Shown here in pieces: positions 11,347 to 22,700 of a DNA stretch of 64,000 nucleotides; positions within the stretch are counted from its first letter, which is position 1, and every line of letters starts with the position of its first letter. The stretch is taken from contig CM022373.1 in assembly GCA_011800155.1 (NCBI GenBank), positions 930,001 to 994,000 on the forward strand. Reading direction: 5' to 3'. A program made the position numbers and the translations under genes. The stretch comes from Flammulina velutipes (lineage: Eukaryota > Basidiomycota > Agaricomycetes > Agaricales > Physalacriaceae). The notes below the pieces were generated by a model. That model was not told the DNA's origin, did no database searches, and worked only from the letters and a program-made list of their open reading frames with translations.

Positions 11347-12968
11347 CGTGGTGGTGGGAGGAAGAAAGGAAGAAACGGAGAACAGCTCCTGTTCACCATT
11401 TCATATATACCCCGCTGACATCATTACGTCACAATGATATACCTCCGAAAGCAGATGAATTCATTCGCGCTTGTACTTGCCACCCCATTCTCACTTCATA
11501 GCATTTAGAACAGGTCGTTGTCTAGGAGATTGCTCACGGGAGATGTACATCTTTCTTTCGGCGGTTCTTCACAGCCTCGACCTCCGATAACGAAATCTCA
11601 CGCCGGGCACCTATGACACGGTTCTGACAACATTAGCCCAATGTGGCGCACCGTTGGTCGGAATATACGCTACCTAGCGAAAGCTCAGCGCTCAGGCGCA
11701 CCAGGATATAATGCTGCCAGCCAATAGCTTATCCCAAATCCTGATGCGCCTTTCCCCGATATCATTCATTTCGGAAAAGCTCGAGAACGACCGGGACGGA
11801 GACTGGCCTTGTGGTCTTATCCCAATTAAGTATGACCTGCGCCACACATCCAGTCTACTGAGAAGCGTGCAATGAAAGTTACATACAGTGACGACAAACG
11901 TTGCTCGAGTCGGGGATTTCGTGGAACCGAGTGACCTATTGTTCTTCGAGGACCACAGTATCAGTTCTCATCTACATAGAGAGTACATCGGACCGAATCC
12001 TTTCTGTCGACATAGAACACCAGTTTGCAGCTGCGCCTGTAGATGAATGGGGTCCACTAGAGGAGAGAACCCATATATTAGCAAAGGATATTGAGAGTGA
12101 AGAACACGATACGGGAAACAGAGCAAGCGACATGTTAAGACTCAGAGTGGGACCACCATCACCGAAGGCAGTTTCTTTTGCAGTCCGCTTGCAAGTGGAA
12201 AATGTTTTGTGTATTTTCAGCTCAACCTGGTAGTGTCTTCGTACATTATTGATCGCTACGATTCCCTCCTCCAATTCTCAGGCCAAATATTAAATACGCC
12301 ACACTTATCTGATTGGCGGTACCGGTCATTTGGAGACCCTCAGGTGTTGTATAGCCTACTCACGTGTATCTCTACCAATAACATCTCTTCAGCAGTGCAA
12401 TTTTTTTGTAGGGAGCGGCGATACTGTGTCTTTGATACTTACCCAACGACTCGGCGATGGTTTCCAAATAACACATCGTTGCTATGCTTGCAAAGAATCG
12501 ACCACCAATGATGATTTTATGAGGATCTCGCCTTTGGAACAAGGTCTTAGCAATGTCTGGTTGCCTACCATTCCTAGAGGAAACGAGAATGGAACGCGAC
12601 ACAACAGCGATGCAAGGAAGAGTCGATATGAAGATAGAATAAGGGATCGTAGGCAAAATCCTCCAGTCTGTTACTGGCAGTGTTAGTGAGGTTTGAGAAC
12701 AATTATGAACGGCGTCGGTGGCAAGGGAAAGACCCTGATAAAATCCGGTCCGGTCGCGTAGTTTAGTAGCTCAGCGGATCAACGTTAAGTACACTCACTC
12801 GGAGTCCATGGCAGCATTAAATCCGGCACACATCCTTCGCCATAGTACTCAAAAGCAGATAAACTAGATGCCAGCCACGGTTTGGCCTCCAACCGTTGCC
12901 TCGCTCCTCTAGCGTTGACACTACAAGAGGCGTGCACCATCCAACTTCGAGTACATACTCCTTGACAG
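11347..12968 (+). other. intergenic region with possible degraded gene
   Basis: About 1.6 kb between divergent genes. TGTGGCGCA (11642-11650) and its inverse (11838-11846) flank a 190-bp AT/GC-mixed segment. The part from about 12.37 to 12.66 kb has a minus-strand coding-like block described separately. The remainder has no supported gene. Confidence 0.4.
12372..12656 (-). pseudogene. possible exon or gene relic, minus strand
   Basis: A minus-strand block reads NGRQPDIAKTLFQRRDPHK and then IIIGGRFFASIATMCYLETI with good protein-like composition, preceded by an acceptor-like cctctag and followed by a canonical donor (ttg/gtaagt, near 12442). I could not join it to convincing exons on either side: downstream frames are short and interrupted. 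It may be one exon of a gene I failed to assemble, or the remnant of a degraded gene. Family not recognised. Confidence 0.3.
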
Positions 12969-13826
12969 ATGTCGAACAACACTTTCCGTGCAATAATCGC
13001 ATTAACCCTGCTTCTCTTACTGTCAATTTCAACCAAGTACGCGTCGTTTCCATCTCTAATTTCACGCTGACCATTCCTTATGTAGCGTTCTCGCCGACTC
13101 CAGCATAACACTGAATCTCAAAGGCGACAAGAAAACCTATACGCTCGACCCGCTGTCCCGGCAAGGCTCCAGAAGTTATGTCTTTCAAGTCGTCGGTGGC
13201 TGGGGAACGAAGAAAACCCCCGCCATTGCCAAATTGTTCCTCTCCGCGGAAAACGATGCAGATGACATTATCAATGAAATTGTCTTTGCAAAGCTGGTGA
13301 GCATCCTGTGCCTTTCCTTTCCTTTGGGTGTCGTTGAACTTTCGACCAATAGGCTACGCAATGGCTGGCGGACGGAAAAGACTCAACAAGCGGTGCCGAC
13401 TGGCTTATATTGAAAGACCTCATGTCGCCGGAAGTGAGCGGCGACCAGATGTATCATTTCTTAGATATCATCGAATATTTGCCCACGAAACAAGAGTGCG
13501 AAGACGCGATTGAAGCTGCTCCCGGGCTCGTCAAAAAAGCCGCCAAGAAGATGTTCGGCCGTGGTGTTGCGTGAGTTCTTTTCTGCTCCTCTAAGGTCAT
13601 AATATAACAGTTCAGGTTCTATGATTTATCTCAACTATCGAACATTGTATTCAACTTCGCTGTGACCAAAGCCGACCTTCTGGACATGGGTGGCGCCACA
13701 TCACCGACGCAAGTTCTCTCTTACCAAACGGAAGAGAACTATTTGAATTCCGTGAAAGCGATGGTGGCGCATTCGATCAGACAGAATGAAGACATACAGC
13801 GCCTAATAGCATCGAAAACCTCGTAG
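12969..13826 (+). CDS. secreted kinase-like family protein, copy B
   Basis: Second paralog. Exons 12969-13036, 13086-13296, 13353-13570 and 13616-13826 give 235 residues, with the same intron phases (2, 0, 2) as copies A and C. Residues 1-26 form a clear signal peptide: MSNNTFRAII, a Leu-rich core, then a cleavage site at VLA/DS. In order the mature protein has a Gly-rich turn (residues 50-63), AIAKLF with Lys72, INEIVF with Glu87, WLILKDLMSPEVSG (110-123), FYDLSQLSN with Asp169 and Asn175, and DMGG at 189-192. That order matches beta3-Lys, helix-C-Glu, hinge, catalytic loop and DFG of protein kinases, but the His/Arg before the catalytic Asp is replaced by Phe-Tyr and one extra residue separates Asp from Asn. 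Function unknown; enzyme or pseudo-enzyme both possible. Confidence 0.85.
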
Positions 13827-13997
13827 TTGCGTTCAGAACGTGTACCCTATCCTCCCGTGTGAATCAGAACTAAGTATCCACAGATCCATATCATAAGCAG
13901 CCAAAACCCAAGTCCCATAGGTTCGACAATAAGTAGTATGTACTAGTAAATACTCTAACAACATTCAACATTACCTACAAACATAATAACCCGACAA

Positions 13998-16900
13998 TTA
14001 ATTGACCATCAGCTCCCAGAGTGCCTTCCCGTGCGCCTCCCTCTTCTGCAACAAATCCGTATGGACCATCGAAGTCCTCAGCTCAGCCTCCGCCTGTAAC
14101 AGCCTGTCCGCCTCCCACATCCTCGTCGGCAAGTTCTCCAGCGCAGTGTACACCGCCGGGACACTCCCACACGCCAACAATTCCTGCTCTCGAGACTTCA
14201 GGATAGCCAACGAGACCCTAAAGAGCACGTCTATCCCATCCACCAAAAACACATCCCACACCCTAAACAGTGTCTCCACAGGCAGGCAATCTGTGAACAG
14301 GGAGAGGAACCACGAGAAACAGATGGCAGGGAGATCGACCCCGAGCGACTCAAGATGCGCGTGCAGCTTGGGCATATGCTCCTGCACGTACTCTAGAAGT
14401 ACCAATGGGCACGCCCGTGAAGGAAGCAACGTCGGCGAGAAAAACTCTTCAGGTAGAAGCCGCTCTACAATCGCAGACAACACCCAGAAAGCGTCTTCCT
14501 CGTTCCCGTAAACAAGCAGCAGCGTCGAGGTCACCAAGTTCATCCCTTGGCAGTATCCCACCTTCTCGTTACGCCTGTGCAACCAATGAGAATGCTGAAG
14601 AATACACAAAGCGTAGAGCTCACCTTGAATACGCCCTCAAAACCCGCCTCAGCTTGTCAACACCAGCCCCCTCTCCGCCAAAGAACACATTCAACGGCAT
14701 CGTCCTCCCCACATCCTTCTCGATCTCCGCCTCACTCTCTGATTTCTCCTGCAACAACTCCGCAAAAACACCAGGCTCTCGCATCTCCAACGCCCCACTG
14801 CACTCCGACCATACCTTGCTTCTATACGCCAAAGGTATTCCAGCGCGCACCAACCTATTAAACTCCTTCCGATCCGATGCATTCAGCCCCGCCAGCCCAA
14901 TGAACTCCTCACTGTCCTCCGAAGACGGCTTGATAAAAACGTCCCACTCCTTCTTCCTCGCCACCTGCCTCTCGTCGTGTATCTTCGTCAGAGAGTCCAG
15001 CAGACGCCGCATAGTCCTGACACACGCATGAGGGGGCGTGTTCACGTTGACGGCGAGGACGGCACTTGAGCCCTTCGCAGAGACGACCGAGGCATCCTCC
15101 TCTTCAGCATCATGTGCAAGCCCACACTCCCCACGTTGAATATCCACCTCCTTCCTCTGTCCTCCCTCCTCATCCCCAGGCCACGTATTATCCTCCACCC
15201 TATCAGCGATCCTAACACCAGTCAGACACGCCGGCGCCGTACTACCACACTCGCGCGCACGCGCAAGCAGAAGGAGATCGTACAGCGACACATCGTACAA
15301 GAAGCCGTATCGATCCGTCAAGCCCTCGACTACAGGTATGGAAGAAGCCGCAGCAGCCGTCTGTTGCTGCAGGGAGAAGTGGAAGTTGCGAGAAGTCAGC
15401 GGTGTGTATGACCGGCCGAGATGGTGAGTCGGTGGCTTTGCGGTGTCGGGGATGATGGACTCCAGCACGGTCGAAGGTGGAGGGGTAGTATCTGCCTTGT
15501 TGTCGGTTTGTTGCTTTTTAGGCTGTTGCGAGAAGAACGAGCCGATCAGCATGGGAGAAGTGAACGCTTGGGGCATGGTGAACGACGCGCCCTTCCGCGA
15601 TCTCTTCTGCTTTCTGACGATAGGCTCGACCCCCAGAGCACGGAGACCAGTAGAAGGCTCTGATGGCGGTTGAGTGAGTGTTGGGGGAGGTTTCTCCGGT
15701 GGTTCAGGCTTCGCCTTGCGCTCTTTGTGCTCGCGGAAGATAACTCCTTCGTCGCGGGCATTTCTAATCAATTCCATGGCCAGGCGGGCAACAAGAGGCC
15801 CCGTCTCCTTGCCTTGATCTGTTAGGATACTAGCCGGATCGGAAGTCATCACACGGGTAGCGTTCGCAATAGCGCGTAATGTTGCACCCTGCACGGTCGT
15901 GGTTGTTTCCTGTATTGACGACGGAGGTGTGTTCACAGCGGAAGACGCCTGCGCTAACGAAACCTCGGGAGAGAATGCTGCAGGCGACGATACTGTGGAT
16001 ATGGCTGCAGAAGCCGTGGTGTGGGTGGTGTAGTTTGACTTTGTGGAGACTGTATCATCGTTTACAGTTTCGTTATGTGGCTGGGGTTCGATTGAGGACG
16101 AGGAGGATGCAGTGGGATTTAGAATAGAGATCCCGAGTGTTCCAAAAACACTTTTGGCAGCACGGCGACGCTGTTTGTTGGGAAGAGCATTTCGGGGAAT
16201 AGGCTGCGTGTGATTTGCATCGGATACGGCGCGTGTTCGAGCAGGTGGCTTCCACCACGTTCCCATCCAATCGCCGATACTGCCACTGGACTTGGAGGAA
16301 TCGTCCTTGGAGGTAATTGAGACTGAGTCGCCTTGTGAGTCTGTGTCGACTGAAGGGGTGCTAGTTTCAGTGATAACAGAGGAGGATAGGTCAGTGGTCG
16401 ATGCTATCGGTGTCATGACCGTTTCCTCTGGGACACTGCGCGACAGAGTGCTTTCATCTGCAATAGCCTCTGTGAGTGACTCGGTAAGTGACTAGACGCA
16501 AGTCAGTGGTCGAAATAAGAGCAAGGTCAGACAACGCACCATAAGACTCTGTTTGCGCTGTCGTAGGCGGTGTTGCTCGTCGTTGTCGTCATCCACAAAC
16601 AAAGACTGTATAACACGTCGCGCAACATCCCGTTCTGAGGGCGCTAATTCGTGTACCAAGTCCTGGGCGCGTTGACGCCGTTCCTCTTCCCGTTCCTGCA
16701 GCTTCCTCTTCTGTTCTTCCAGTTCGGTGCGTGCACGAGACAATCTGTCGAATGCGAGAGACAGCGCGCGCAGTGCAGAATGGTAGGGATTGCTGGAGAC
16801 GGCTGGCGTGTCAGACGTGGATAAATTGGATACAGCCGTCTGGATAGCTTCGTCAGAATATTCGTGCCATCGAGTCGCTAGTACCTGGGTCGTTAGCGAG

Positions 16901-17202
16901 TCGGTATCTAACGTTCTATGTCGCGACGGGGTAGCAGGCGGCGTGACTGCCGATGCTACGACGATGAGGGGTGGAATGCGCGGTGACAGCGACGACGGCG
17001 ACGGCGAATCGAGAAAAAGGTCGGTGGACAGGCTGCGCTGGGCCTTTGGGTGACCGCGAACGCTTCCATCCCAGCTGGAGTCAGCTTTGAGGGTAGAATA
17101 TGGGCGAGAATCAGGTTCGCGTGAGCCTCGAGAGGAACGTGTAGACCGCGAGGGCGCCTCTCCAGGAGACAATGGATGCGAATGGACAGGCGTCGTCGAC
17201 AT
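13998..17202 (-). CDS. TBC-domain Rab GTPase-activating protein
   Basis: Stimulates GTP hydrolysis by a Rab GTPase, acting in membrane traffic. Exons (minus) 16540-17202, 14624-16491 and 13998-14574 give about 1,035 residues. The first 650 residues are Ser/Thr/Pro-rich and low in order, with one charged coiled-coil stretch rich in Glu, Arg and Gln (about residues 155-190). The TBC domain occupies the C-terminal third. It shows RAGIPLAYRSKVWSECSGA (start of the domain), EIEKDVGRTMP (IxxDxxR, the arginine-finger motif), VGYCQGMNLV (YCQG, glutamine finger) and LFRVWDVFLVDG. Both catalytic fingers are present, so an active GAP is expected. The long disordered N-terminus is larger than in yeast Gyp proteins. 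It converges with kinase-like copy B, 171 bp between stops. Confidence 0.9.
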
Positions 17203-17402
17203 ATTTGCAGAATTAGAGGCGTTCGCTGATCGCTATGCCATGGTCAATGGTCAACGTTCAACCTTTGCAAATGGTTGATGGTGGTTACAGTGATGGCTAC
17301 GATCGGGCTTTAATTCTCATTCAAGCAAATTATACAGTGTTCGTTGCGCATAGTCTCGGATTTCATGGCATACGGACATACAATGGAAAAAGACAACAGA
17401 AT

Positions 17403-17884
17403 CTATGCCTCGGTAATCTCGCGCAGGCGACGGACGGTACTGCGAAGGGTCAGCAATATCCAGATAGATACAAATCACTACACACCTCCGTACAGTCGCT
17501 GCTGCTGTGGTGGACACAGTCCATGCGCCTCCTGCAATCACTTTGCGGCATGCAGAGCAGTTCCAGATTCCAACAGCCGTCCTCTTCACGGTGTCCTAAC
17601 AATCGGATATCAGATACGTCCTTTGCCAGTTCTTTTTGCAACTCACCTTGCCACAGAAAGTGCAGGTGTATCGTGCGTGCTGGGATATCTCCATCTTTTT
17701 GACCTGCTTACGCAGGGAGGCACCGTAACGCTGGAAGAGCCACGTTTAACAATCGTATCGATTTCGACAAGTCCTCCACTCACAGTACCGTATTTACCGG
17801 TGATGCCGACTTTCTTTGTGCGTTTTGTCTGCGGGTATTTCAGTGGGCTGCTCGACGGCGAACGATGAGGACGGTGCTCACCAT
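17403..17884 (-). CDS. RPL43: 60S ribosomal protein eL43 (L37Ae/L43)
   Basis: Component of the large cytosolic ribosomal subunit. Exons (minus) 17882-17884, 17784-17828, 17647-17730, 17486-17595 and 17403-17439 sum to exactly 92 residues, the family length. The first coding exon is only the ATG; the intron follows immediately (ATG/gtgagc). The product begins [20 protein letters not shown] and carries the zinc-ribbon cysteines Cys39, Cys42, Cys57 and Cys60 (CTFCGK and CSACRK), then VIAGGAWTV and a C-terminal [10 protein letters not shown]. Every junction restores a highly conserved segment. It shares a 193-bp divergent promoter region with the J-protein gene at 18078. Confidence 0.97.
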
Positions 17885-18077
17885 CTTGAGGAATGGGCGT
17901 GCAGGTAGGACTCGTCGGCTTCTCCTGATAGACTGCACTTTCCGTCCAGACTCATCGTGGGAACTGATTATATAAACTGTACAGCTGCCGTTTCGGGATC
18001 TCGGAGTCGGTCCGATATGTGACATCACAAGCTCCGGATCACCGATCCCGACTCTTCCGCTTGACATTCATGTACCG

Positions 18078-18799
18078 ATGCTATCGAACCGCTTCGCAGT
18101 AGCCCGACGCCGATGTATTTCGACAAATAGCTACCCATTTCCCACGTCTTCTAGGCCAACGCCACACCAGATATTCCACTTGTCTCCTGGTGCATCTCAG
18201 AAAGACATAAAGGCTCGATGTACTGTCAAGTCCTTGCCCTTGTAACGATACTTAACAACTATAGACTACGACTTGGTTCGCGCCCACCACCCAGACTCAC
18301 CTGCCTGTCGCCATGTATGCAATGCTGACCGTACTGCTCGGTTTCAAGCAATAATGGCCGCGTACGACGCCTTGAGGGGCAAGGATCCAAACTCTCCGAT
18401 TGGTGCTAGACACCGTTACGGCGATGTCAGCGAAGAACTTGCTCGAAGGCGCAGAGCCTATGAGCGCCAACAGTCGTACAATAGAGGTGCAAAGTCGCCA
18501 CAGTACGAGTGGGACTCCAATCCAGAAGAGAGGTGGAAGGCCAACATGATGATTGCGTTTGGCATTTTGGTAAGCCCATGCTTGTTAGTCTTTCGACGGC
18601 TTCATCATTGTGTGTTGCATAGGCACTAGTTGCCGGTATTGCTCCTAGCATCTTCATCTTGCCGTATCGTATGCACAAGAACCATACTAACGCGGTACGA
18701 AACTACTCCAATGCGCGAGAAGAAGCCTTAGAGGATGCCAACGCGCGCAGACAAGGAGTACGCGACCGTGCTGAACGACTGAGAGCTGAACGGGATTGA
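18078..18799 (+). CDS. J-domain (DnaJ-like) protein with membrane anchor, probably mitochondrial
   Basis: An Hsp70 co-chaperone of the type III class. Exons 18078-18219, 18265-18569 and 18623-18799 give 207 residues. The first 30 residues are Arg/Ser-rich without acidic residues (MLSNRFAVARRRCIST), a typical mitochondrial presequence. The J domain follows: FHLSPGASQKDIKARYYDLV, then HPD at residues 56-58 (intact, required to stimulate Hsp70) and FQAIMAAYDALRG. One hydrophobic span lies near 142-162 (MMIAFGILALVAGIAPS), followed by a charged, probably coiled tail rich in Arg, Glu and Ala. This architecture, with the J domain ahead of a single membrane span, recalls DNAJC30, but orthology was not tested. 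Confidence 0.85.
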
Positions 18800-19768
18800 C
18801 TACGGTTATTTCCGATTCTTTCCGGTGTATCTAATAAGTATGTGCGCCACATCGTATTCTACGCCTCTTCCGGCACGTGGGCGTCTCATAAAGATCTTGT
18901 CTTCGATTGTCAAACAGGAACTTTCCCCTTGCTTTCCCCCGAAAATCCCGCGTTCAAGCCTCGTTTTCACGACACTGCCACTGAGTACGTGTAATACTCA
19001 CTCTGCCTAGCCCGACATTGTGTCTGTCCATCAAATCCCTCACTTCTGCGTCACCACAAGGCAATCGATTGATTCGATTCAACGACAAATAGCGCTCAAT
19101 AGAGTCCCTAGATTTCTATACACCGTTTCAAGGAGCCTGGAAAATCTTGCATCGCGTGGTAAGGAAAGTTAATACGCAGAATCTTGGCTTGACCTTCAAT
19201 GGCATCCGAGATGCAGGAGAAAACCGAGAGAGGACCACATGTAACCAACCTTCCCAGCTAATCCGTGAAACGCTTTGCTAACTATCCACACAGCGTAAGC
19301 CACACAATCATTGCAGTGGCGACGCTGTTTTGGATCTCCAGGTTCGCGCAGGGTCCTCACTTTCAGACTCTTGTCAGTTGTCACTTTACTTGCCGCGATT
19401 CATCATAGGAGTGCATCGTGGGCATTCAATCCCGACTAATATAGCCTTGGATTGCTCGTATTCTTCGCGAATGCTTGCGCGCCAATACGTCTTCGACATC
19501 TTGTTATGCTCTGCGTGGCCTCGACCAAGGATGTACTTCGAAACCTACACCGTACTTGGCGCGAAAGGAATCTGTTTCGACGCTTTACCAAATAACTTTC
19601 CCGGGCAGTAAGGGTCACTGTTGGGCGGTGTCTATTAGTATTATATATAAGAACGTCGATGTCCAACGTCGACTCACCCTTTCCCGCCTTCATTCTTCCC
19701 TTCATTCTCCTTCTCTTCCCTTTACCTAAATCCCTTCTTCCTCTATTTTATTTCTTTTGGGGATTTAG
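18800..19768 (+). other. intergenic region upstream of the laccase
   Basis: About 970 bp. TGCGCCACA lies at 18843-18851 just after the J-protein stop. Minus-strand patches near 19.30-19.49 kb contain CPRC and CNDC pairs that could belong to a small Cys-rich protein, but no consistent exon chain was found. The right end is the laccase promoter and 5' leader. Confidence 0.35.
19642..19650 (+). promoter_or_regulatory. TATA-like element of the laccase gene
   Basis: TATATATAA lies about 120 nt upstream of the laccase ATG, followed by a pyrimidine-rich leader, the usual arrangement for highly induced basidiomycete laccase genes. Position and sequence only; no expression evidence. Confidence 0.5.
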
Positions 19769-22700
19769 ATGATGTTTTCCCTCGCTTTTGGTTTTGCTGT
19801 TTCTTTATCTGCGCGGCTTGCTTTTGCTGCTATTGGACCTGTGACGGATCTTCGCATTCAGAATGCTCATCTGGGACTCGATGGGTATGACCGGAGTGGT
19901 GTCTTTGCAGATGGGATGTTCCCAGGTCCTTTAATTATTGGGAATAAGGTATGGTCTTCAAACTTATCCTTCGAGCTTCTGCTGACGTTCAATAGGGCGA
20001 TGACTTCAAAATTAATGTTATTAACGAGCTCACCGATGAGGCGATGCTTAAAACTACTTCTATTGTGCGTTCAAACGCCATTTTTTCGAAGCACTCGGTC
20101 GGACTCACTTTGTATAGCATTGGCACGGTCTCCTGCAGAAGGGCACCAACTGGGCCGACGGGTACATTCGTTCACCTCTATGAATACTTGCCTTAGTGCT
20201 AATAATTTGCAGCCCGAGTTTCATTAATCAGTGCCCCATCGCACCGGGAAATTCTTTCAGCTACGATTTTTCGGCTGCAGACCAGGCGGGCACATTCTGG
20301 TACCACTCTCATCTCTGTACGTTCACTCGAACTAGGTTTGGTGCAGATACTGACCTGTGCCGGCAGCAACGCAATACTGTGATGGCCTCCGAGGACCGTT
20401 TGTCGTCTACGATCCCGAAGATCCACACGGACATCGTTACGACGTAGATGATGGTGTGTTCTATTTAATCGTCTTGTGCTAGTACCAATCTAATAAGTGT
20501 CTCCAGAAAGCACGGTCATAACACTGTCGGATTGGTACCGTAAGCAGGCTTCTTGTTGTCGTTGGATCATAGACTTACTCTTACAGCTATTTGCGGAACT
20601 TAGGGCGCGGCCGAAAATTTTGATGATCTCGCGCCCCGTCCGGTGTGATATTCTCAACCGCCATAACTCACTCAATTCTATGAGTAGCGCCACAATTTTT
20701 ATCACATTTTCATGGCCTTCACTGTAGCTAGTGCACCATGTAATTAGTTCACGTCAATTCAAACATTTCACTAGCAGCTTTTCCGTGAGCGCTGTAAGCA
20801 GTTTAGACTTGACACATGTAGAAATATGAATCTTATCCAACCAATACCAGTCTTACCAAGGCCATCTCAAAAGAATAATGTTCCCTTGGTATATTGGAGG
20901 TATGTCAGAGCTGCACGTCGGGACCGGGGTGCATCCAAAGCTTGGACACCATCAGACAGCGATCAGGCTTGTTCCTGACCGTCGACATCAAAGATTATTT
21001 CGTCTCAAATATGCCTCGCAAGACTCCTCTTGTTCCTTCTCGTCGGCACTATTCTCCAGACCTGAAGCAACGTGTAATTTATCAACACCAGATCCTTGGA
21101 TACGAAACATCAACCATTGCCTTTACACTAGACATGCCTCTCCGTGTAGTGCAGCGAGTCATACAAACTTGGAACGAAATAGGAGAGGTGTGCAGAGATA
21201 GAAAGGGAAGGGGAAGATCACTGCTGCTCACCATAGACCAGTGCAAGGTGTGTTATAAAGCTTTGAAGGGTTTTATTCATTTTTGACCTTTCAGCAGTTT
21301 CTCATTGCTCTGCTTGAACATTCACCAGACCTCTACCTTGACGAAATGCAGGAGCAATTGCATGAGCAACATGATATCACTGTCTCCCTGGCCACAATCT
21401 ACCGAACCCTCAAGCGTCTTGGACTTACGATGAAGGGACTCTCCAAGGCTGCAGCAGAACGCTCCCAACAACTTCGAGATGAATTCTGCTATATCATTGG
21501 TCAGGAGCCTCCAAACTACATCGTGTGCGCAGATGAATCAGCCGTCAACGTTCTGACAACTTATCGTACCAATGGATGGGCTCCCGTAGGCGTACGCGCA
21601 AGGAAGCGCTGCAGATTTGTACGTGGAACAAGGTATATCATTGCTTCCAGATTATACTCCTTGAGCTCATCATGCACAGATATTCCATCCTTCCCGCACT
21701 CAGTGTTGACGGAATCATATACAGTCATGTCAAGGAAGGTGGATACAACGGGGACAAATTCTTGGTTTGGCTGAGAGGTCTCTTGCCTCATATGAATGCC
21801 TATCCTGCTCCTCGTAGTGTTCTTGTTCTTGACAACTGCCGCATCCACCATGTCGAGGGTGTAGAGGACTTGTGTCGTGACCAGTAATTATCTCATTTCT
21901 ATGGGAATCTACTACTCACAGCTTCATAGTGGCGTCAAACTTGTTTACCTCCCGCCATACTCTCCTGACCTCAACCCTATTGAAGAATTCTTTTCATGTC
22001 TCAAATATTGGATACGCCGTAACGGAGAGCGATATCGTGATATAGTTGAGACGGGTGACGATGTTGACGCTATACTCTTTATGTACTACGCCTTAGATAA
22101 CATTCCTGCATCATTTAGTAGAGGCTGGTTTCATAACGCAGGATATCTATAAGCTATTTAGTCTCTCTGTGCTCGCCTTTTTCCTTTCCGAATCCGCTTC
22201 ATCTCGTTCTCAACTTCTCGAACAACAAAACGTGCATTGCCTTCACTCAATCCATATCCCTGCATCAAGTCCTCCTTCGTAAAATCTTGAATCTCGTCAA
22301 TGTTGAACATATCCTTAGCGAGGAGCTCTTCGGAAAGAGTCGAAAGTGCATGAGCTCGTTGTGGTGCAGACATAGTAAGACCTGAGAGAAAGTCTTTGAT
22401 ATCGGGATAGAACGTAAAGAAGGCAGGAGCGGGAGAGCTAGTCATAGGGATAGGTTGCCGATGAGGGGTCTGGGAACGAGCGACAGTCGATGTGGATGCA
22501 TGAAGAGGATTTTGTCCAAGAAGGTGTCCGACAAGCAGGCCTAAAAGACCGTCGTTACCTGCAGAGCTGGCAGAGGCCGACGGTAGTGTTGGTGATGATG
22601 CAATGGCCCAAGGATCATTGATTGTTGCTCCTATTGTAGTCTTATGAAATGGCTGAAAAAGCTCGCCTCTCGGAGCGGTATTCAGAGTAACACCATGAGT

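Noticed and set aside
14002..15031. Long plus-strand frames opposite the TBC gene
   Set aside because: They are antisense shadows of the GC-biased TBC coding sequence, which has clear domain motifs on the minus strand.
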